DNA from: Bacillota bacterium
Lineage (GTDB): Bacteria > Bacillota > Bacilli > Desulfuribacillales > Desulfuribacillaceae
Direction: 5' to 3'
Length of the DNA: 62,417 nt
Assembly (NCBI GenBank): GCA_023388635.1
Contig: JAEWFW010000059.1
Location: 1-62,417, forward strand
Under the pieces are notes generated by a model. It searched no databases and was not told where the DNA came from. It saw nothing but the letters and a program-made list of their open reading frames with translations. Positions 58,773-62,417 of this stretch are shown here, piece by piece (position 1 is the stretch's first letter; the number at the start of each line of letters is the position of its first letter). The position numbers and the translations under genes were made by a program.

Positions 58773-60443
58773 ATGCTAAATCACAAAAAGTATAAGAAGA
58801 CGTATTTTTTGCCACCGTCTGTCAAGAATAAATGGGTTAGCAAAGAGATGATTGAAAAGGCACCGATCTGGTGCAGTGTTGACTTGCGCGATGGCAATCA
58901 AGCGCTGGTAGAGCCGATGAATTTGCAAGAAAAGCTGGAGTTCTTCAAACTGTTAGTGGAGATCGGTTTCAAGGAAATCGAGGTAGGGTTTCCAGCAGCT
59001 TCCGATACAGAATTTCAATTTGTCAGAACATTGATTGAACAGAATTTGATTCCTGACGATGTGACGATTCAAGTACTGACACAGGCGCGGGAGCATATTA
59101 TCAAGAAGACATTGGAAGCGGTTAAGGGAGCGCCGAAGGCTGTCGTCCATCTGTATAATTCCACCTCATTGGCACAGCGTGAGCAAGTGTTTCGTAAAGA
59201 GAAGGATGAAATCGCTGCGATCGCCGTCAATGGAGCGAAATTGATGAAGCAGTTGGCGGAAGAGACGGAAGGCAATTTTTCTTTTGAATACACACCGGAG
59301 AGTTTTTCCGGTACGGAAATTGAGTATGCCCTTGATGTCTGCAATCAAGTGCTCGATGTTTGGCAGCCGACGGCAGAGAATAAAGTGATCATCAATTTAC
59401 CGACGACAGTAGAGAATGCCATGCCCCATGTATTTGCCGGTCAAGTTGAATACATGAGTGATAATTTGAAATACCGTGAGAATGTGATTTTATCGCTCCA
59501 TCCTCATAATGATCGAGGCAGTGCCGTCAGTTCTGCGGAATTGGGAATTCTCGCAGGAGCGGATCGTATCGAAGGGACATTGTTCGGTAACGGCGAACGA
59601 ACAGGGAATGTCGATATTGTCACATTAGCAATGAATATGTACACTCACGGAGTAGACCCCGAACTGGATTTTTCGAATATGCCGTATATTTGCCGGAGCT
59701 ATGAGCGCTTTACGCGAATGACTGTCCATGAGCGCCATCCATATAGTGGAGCATTGGTCTTTGCAGCATTTTCTGGATCGCATCAGGATGCGATCGCTAA
59801 AGGAATGCAATGGCGTGAAACCCGTGAACGCGATTACTGGACTGTGCCGTATCTGCCGATTGATCCAGAGGATATCGGGAGGGAGTACGACGCTGATGTC
59901 ATTCGCATCAATAGCCAATCAGGCAAAGGCGGAGTCGGATATATTTTACAGCACCATTTTGGAATCAATTTGCCGGCGAAGATGAAAGAAGATATGGGAT
60001 ATGCCGCAAAAGCTGTTTCCGATGTACATCAGAAGGAATTGACACCGGATTGGATTTATCAGATTTTCGCCGAGCGGTATTTGCCGACATCAGAAGATAT
60101 TACCGTTTCTAATTGCCGCTTTACCTATGAAAACGGCGATGTGACTGCGCATATGCAGGTCAGACATGGCGAAGAGTTTCTGCAGTTGTCAGGCAGCGGA
60201 AATGGTGGTCTGGACGCTGTCAGTAATGGGTTGAAACAGCATTTCGGTGAATCGTATCAAATCGTTAACTATGAAGAACACGCATTGACAAAGGGCTCCG
60301 ATTCTAATGCCATAGCTTATGTGGGCATTCAGTATGATGAAGACGACATTGTCTGGGGAGCCGCAATTGATCCCGACATTTTGAAAGCATCGATCAATGC
60401 ATTGGCAACGGCTATGAGCAAGCATCGAGTAAAAAGCAAGTAA
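58773..60443 (+). CDS. leuA: 2-isopropylmalate synthase, long (type 2) form
   Basis: First committed step of leucine synthesis: acetyl-CoA plus 2-oxoisovalerate to 2-isopropylmalate. The 556-residue protein belongs to the long LeuA type seen in actinobacteria and some Firmicutes. The TIM barrel has APIWCSVDLRDGNQAL near residue 30, EVGFPAASDTEF, HPHNDRGSAVSSAEL and GNGERTGNVDIV; the C-terminal regulatory domain starts near 420. GGGAGG precedes ATGs at 58764, 58767 and 58773; I prefer 58773 by spacing. It is controlled by the leucine T-box and placed behind the liv importer. Confidence 0.94.
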   Translation: MLNHKKYKKTYFLPPSVKNKWVSKEMIEKAPIWCSVDLRDGNQALVEPMNLQEKLEFFKLLVEIGFKEIEVGFPAASDTEFQFVRTLIEQNLIPDDVTIQVLTQAREHIIKKTLEAVKGAPKAVVHLYNSTSLAQREQVFRKEKDEIAAIAVNGAKLMKQLAEETEGNFSFEYTPESFSGTEIEYALDVCNQVLDVWQPTAENKVIINLPTTVENAMPHVFAGQVEYMSDNLKYRENVILSLHPHNDRGSAVSSAELGILAGADRIEGTLFGNGERTGNVDIVTLAMNMYTHGVDPELDFSNMPYICRSYERFTRMTVHERHPYSGALVFAAFSGSHQDAIAKGMQWRETRERDYWTVPYLPIDPEDIGREYDADVIRINSQSGKGGVGYILQHHFGINLPAKMKEDMGYAAKAVSDVHQKELTPDWIYQIFAERYLPTSEDITVSNCRFTYENGDVTAHMQVRHGEEFLQLSGSGNGGLDAVSNGLKQHFGESYQIVNYEEHALTKGSDSNAIAYVGIQYDEDDIVWGAAIDPDILKASINALATAMSKHRVKSK

Positions 60444-60483
60444 CAGATAAACTATTTAAGCTGATACAGTATCATGTAGCCTG

Positions 60484-60511
60484 AGGCGATCTCAACAGAG
60501 ATCGCCTTTTG
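60484..60511 (+). terminator. Terminator after leuA
   Basis: AGGCGATCTC (60484-60493), AACA loop, GAGATCGCCT (60498-60507), then TTT. Confidence 0.92.
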
Positions 60512-60668
60512 GTTGTACAGAAGTAGAGTCAAAACAAAAGCTGGCGGTTTGTGTGCAAGAGATCAATGTATTTTTGCAACTGCTTATGATATATTGGTTA
60601 TAATTCGCTGTGGCGACTATGTCGCTTTAAATCATGCAGTGATTTTACTATGAGAGGAATTGTAGTCT

Positions 60669-61028
60669 ATGAATATAAAAACAATCGAGAAAAACAATGT
60701 TAAAATTGCCGTGGTTCAGAGTGATCAACTATTGATTACCGATGCGCAGTCAGCTCTGGATTTGATTGCCACAGTTTCTTATGAGACAGGCTGCTACGCC
60801 GTAGCCGTCAGTAAAGAGAATATCACAGAAGATTTTTTTCAATTGAGCACACGTATTGCCGGGGAAATACTTCAGAAATTCGTGAATTACAGGATGAAAA
60901 TTGCGATTATCGGCGATTTTTCTGTCTATTCAAGCAAAGCGCTGAAAGATTTTATTTATGAGTGCAATCAGGGTCACCATATATTTTTTGCTTCGACAGA
61001 AGAAGAGGCAATTGCGATGTTAGCATAA
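60669..61028 (+). CDS. DUF4180-family protein
   Basis: A 119-residue cytoplasmic protein resembling DUF4180 (KIAVVQSDQLLITDAQSALDLIATVSYETG ... KALKDFIYECNQGHHIFFAST). The alpha/beta pattern suggests a small Rossmann-like or STAS-like fold; the function is unknown. GAGAGGAAT is the RBS. Monocistronic. Confidence 0.8.
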   Translation: MNIKTIEKNNVKIAVVQSDQLLITDAQSALDLIATVSYETGCYAVAVSKENITEDFFQLSTRIAGEILQKFVNYRMKIAIIGDFSVYSSKALKDFIYECNQGHHIFFASTEEEAIAMLA

Positions 61029-61140
61029 AGACATTAGAAGGGCATTTCTTTGTCACATTAGCAGAGGAGTGCCTTTTTCATTTTCAAGATTTGTCATAGC
61101 AGAGTTGCTAGGGGTGTGCCGTTTCCATTATAATAGATTT

Positions 61141-61166
61141 GTTGCTCATTTGTGTTGCTCATTTGT
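61141..61166. repeat. 13-bp tandem direct repeat upstream of the MFS gene
   Basis: GTTGCTCATTTGT occurs twice in exact tandem (61141-61153 and 61154-61166), about 60 bases before the start of the transporter. It could be a regulatory site or a replication slip. Confidence 0.6.
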
Positions 61167-61225
61167 ATGGTATGAGGCGTCTGATTTTAGATAGGAAATT
61201 TAAGATTGGAAATGGAGAGAATTAT

Positions 61226-62417
61226 TTGCAACCTCAATTACAGTGGAAAAGAAATGCGATGCTTTTCTTGGGAAGTCAGACGATCTCGCTGTTTGGTTCG
61301 TCTTTAGTTCAATATGCAATTATGTGGCATGTGATGCTCGACAGCAAATCGGGTATGGCAATGACATTGTACATTATTTGTGGGTTCCTGCCGACGTTTT
61401 TCTTGTCGCCTTTTGCCGGTGTGTGGGCAGATCGCTATAACCGCAAAACGCTGATTATGGTGTCGGATTCCTTGATCGCATTGTCAACGTTGGTTCTGGC
61501 GATTTTGTTTCTCACAGGGCACGGCTCCTTATGGTTGTTTTTCGTCGTAGCGGCAATTCGAGCATTGGGAACAGCGGTGCAGACTCCGGCTGTCGGAGCG
61601 TTTATACCGCAATGGGTGCCGCAAGACAAACTTATGCGAGTCAACGGAGCATACGCGACAATTCAGTCGGTCGTGATGCTGGCATCACCAATGCTTGGGG
61701 CAGCATTATTGTCTGTCACTTCGATTGAAGTGATCTTTTTTATCGATGTGGTGACGGCGGCAATTGCCGTGGCAATTTTATTGCTGTTTTTACGCGTTCC
61801 AGCACATGAAAAGGCATCAACGGAGAAAACGATCAGTTATTTCGGCGACATGCGTGCCGGTATCACCTATATAAAGAATAATCAGTATATTAAGACGTTT
61901 TTTATGTTTAGTGCGGCGTTCATGGTTTTAATTGCACCGGCATCGTTCTTAACACCGCTGCAAGTAGCACGCAGTTTTGGCGATGATTATTTACGTCTGG
62001 CGGCGATTGAAATAGTATTTTCAATCGGCATGATGATCGGTGGTGCGCTTATGGCATCTTGGGGTGGTTTCCCCAACAAGACAAAGACGATGGTGTTAGC
62101 GTATGCGATTGTCTCTGTTTGCACACTTGCCCTTGGGATCATGCCGTTGTTCTGGTTGTATCTGCTTGCTATGGGGATATTCGGGATTGCCATTCCGATC
62201 TACAATACCCCGGCAATGGTAATGTTGCAGCAGAAAATAGATGCCGATTATCTGGGAAGAGTTTTCGGAGTGTTCTCAATGATTTCCAGCAGTATGATGC
62301 CGATGGGTATGCTTGTGTTTGGACCGCTGGCTGATATCGTTGCGATTGAATGGTTGCTCATAGGAACGGGATTATGCTTACTGGTTCAGACAGTTCTCAT
62401 GCTGTATAACCGTGTGT
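61226..62417 (+). CDS. MFS transporter (macrolide-efflux-like), 3'-truncated
   Basis: The frame is open to the window edge; 397 residues are visible. The start is a TTG six bases after GGAGAG. The protein begins MQPQLQWKRNAMLFLGSQ and has the MFS loop 2-3 motif in GVWADRYNRKTLIMVSD near residue 75. The pattern YAIMWHVMLDSKSG...TLYIICGFLPTF recalls MefA/MFS_3-type exporters. Substrate unknown. About ten helices are seen. Confidence 0.87.
   Translation, partial: MQPQLQWKRNAMLFLGSQTISLFGSSLVQYAIMWHVMLDSKSGMAMTLYIICGFLPTFFLSPFAGVWADRYNRKTLIMVSDSLIALSTLVLAILFLTGHGSLWLFFVVAAIRALGTAVQTPAVGAFIPQWVPQDKLMRVNGAYATIQSVVMLASPMLGAALLSVTSIEVIFFIDVVTAAIAVAILLLFLRVPAHEKASTEKTISYFGDMRAGITYIKNNQYIKTFFMFSAAFMVLIAPASFLTPLQVARSFGDDYLRLAAIEIVFSIGMMIGGALMASWGGFPNKTKTMVLAYAIVSVCTLALGIMPLFWLYLLAMGIFGIAIPIYNTPAMVMLQQKIDADYLGRVFGVFSMISSSMMPMGMLVFGPLADIVAIEWLLIGTGLCLLVQTVLMLYNRV

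Noticed and set aside
1..62417. CRISPR arrays, rRNA operons, insertion sequences or prophage
   Set aside because: I found no regularly spaced repeats, no rRNA sequence, no transposase-like frame and no phage structural genes.

Overview
This window looks like the chromosome of an endospore-forming Bacillota (Firmicutes) bacterium. The order hemA-hemX-hemC-(cobA-hemD)-hemB-hemL-spoVID-valS-folC ... spoIIB-maf-radC-mreB-mreC-mreD ... minC-minD-spoIVFA-spoIVFB ... rplU-prp-rpmA-spo0B-obg is that of the Bacillus subtilis hemA-to-obg region, with insertions and losses. The siroheme-decarboxylase fusion in the heme operon and a PsrB/PsrC-like membrane redox pair suggest an anaerobic or respiratory lifestyle. 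A deep-branching, Desulfuribacillus-like member of Bacilli would fit, but that is inference without any database search.

Layout. Positions 1-3300 hold the end of an acetyl-CoA synthetase and a Tat-exported four-cluster Fe-S protein followed by an NrfD-type membrane protein. 3400-4000 holds a small lipoprotein and a convergent Tyr-rich small protein. 4128-12969 is a tetrapyrrole operon running from glutamyl-tRNA to uroporphyrinogen III and siroheme, including a fused AhbA-AhbB siroheme decarboxylase; it ends at a perfect 22-bp hairpin. 13126-20655 holds SpoVID, a T-box-controlled valS, folC and murC. 20728-24759 holds CheV, two uncharacterised proteins and a VanW-family protein. 24760-25521 holds a c-di-GMP-II type riboswitch candidate with a terminator, then a prepilin-like gene. 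25627-33236 holds mntP, a SpoIIB-like SPOR protein, maf, radC, mreBCD and PBP2. 33237-36543 is an insertion relative to B. subtilis: an orphan REC-SARP-like regulator on the minus strand and a tandem pair of HD-GYP proteins, the first without its HD histidine. 36695-47794 holds minCD, spoIVFAB, two radical-SAM-associated genes, RNase G, the L21 leader, rplU, prp, rpmA, a Spo0B-like protein and obg. 47898-48172 is a three-tRNA cluster (Asp, Met/Ile2, Val). 48424-52322 is accessory: HicBA, an SLH-domain exported protein, an M23 peptidase and a flavin-reductase-like protein. 52435-62417 holds a minus-strand EamA permease, a complete branched-chain amino-acid ABC transporter (livKHMGF), a T-box-controlled long-form leuA, a DUF4180 protein and a truncated MFS transporter.

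How the genes connect. The tetrapyrrole operon can supply siroheme and, through AhbAB, didecarboxysiroheme, but the later radical-SAM enzymes AhbC and AhbD are not in the window. The two T-boxes carry readable specifiers (GUU before valS, CUC before leuA) that match their genes. The leucine-responsive leuA sits directly behind a branched-chain amino-acid importer. The most interesting theme is c-di-GMP: a probable class II riboswitch, wired by its overlap with a terminator as an ON switch, stands before a prepilin-like gene. About 10 kb away lie one intact and one degenerate HD-GYP phosphodiesterase-family protein. No other pilus gene is visible.

Limits: start codons were chosen by ribosome binding sites and family N-termini. 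Functions come from recognising motifs and synteny by eye; no search, folding program or alignment was run.
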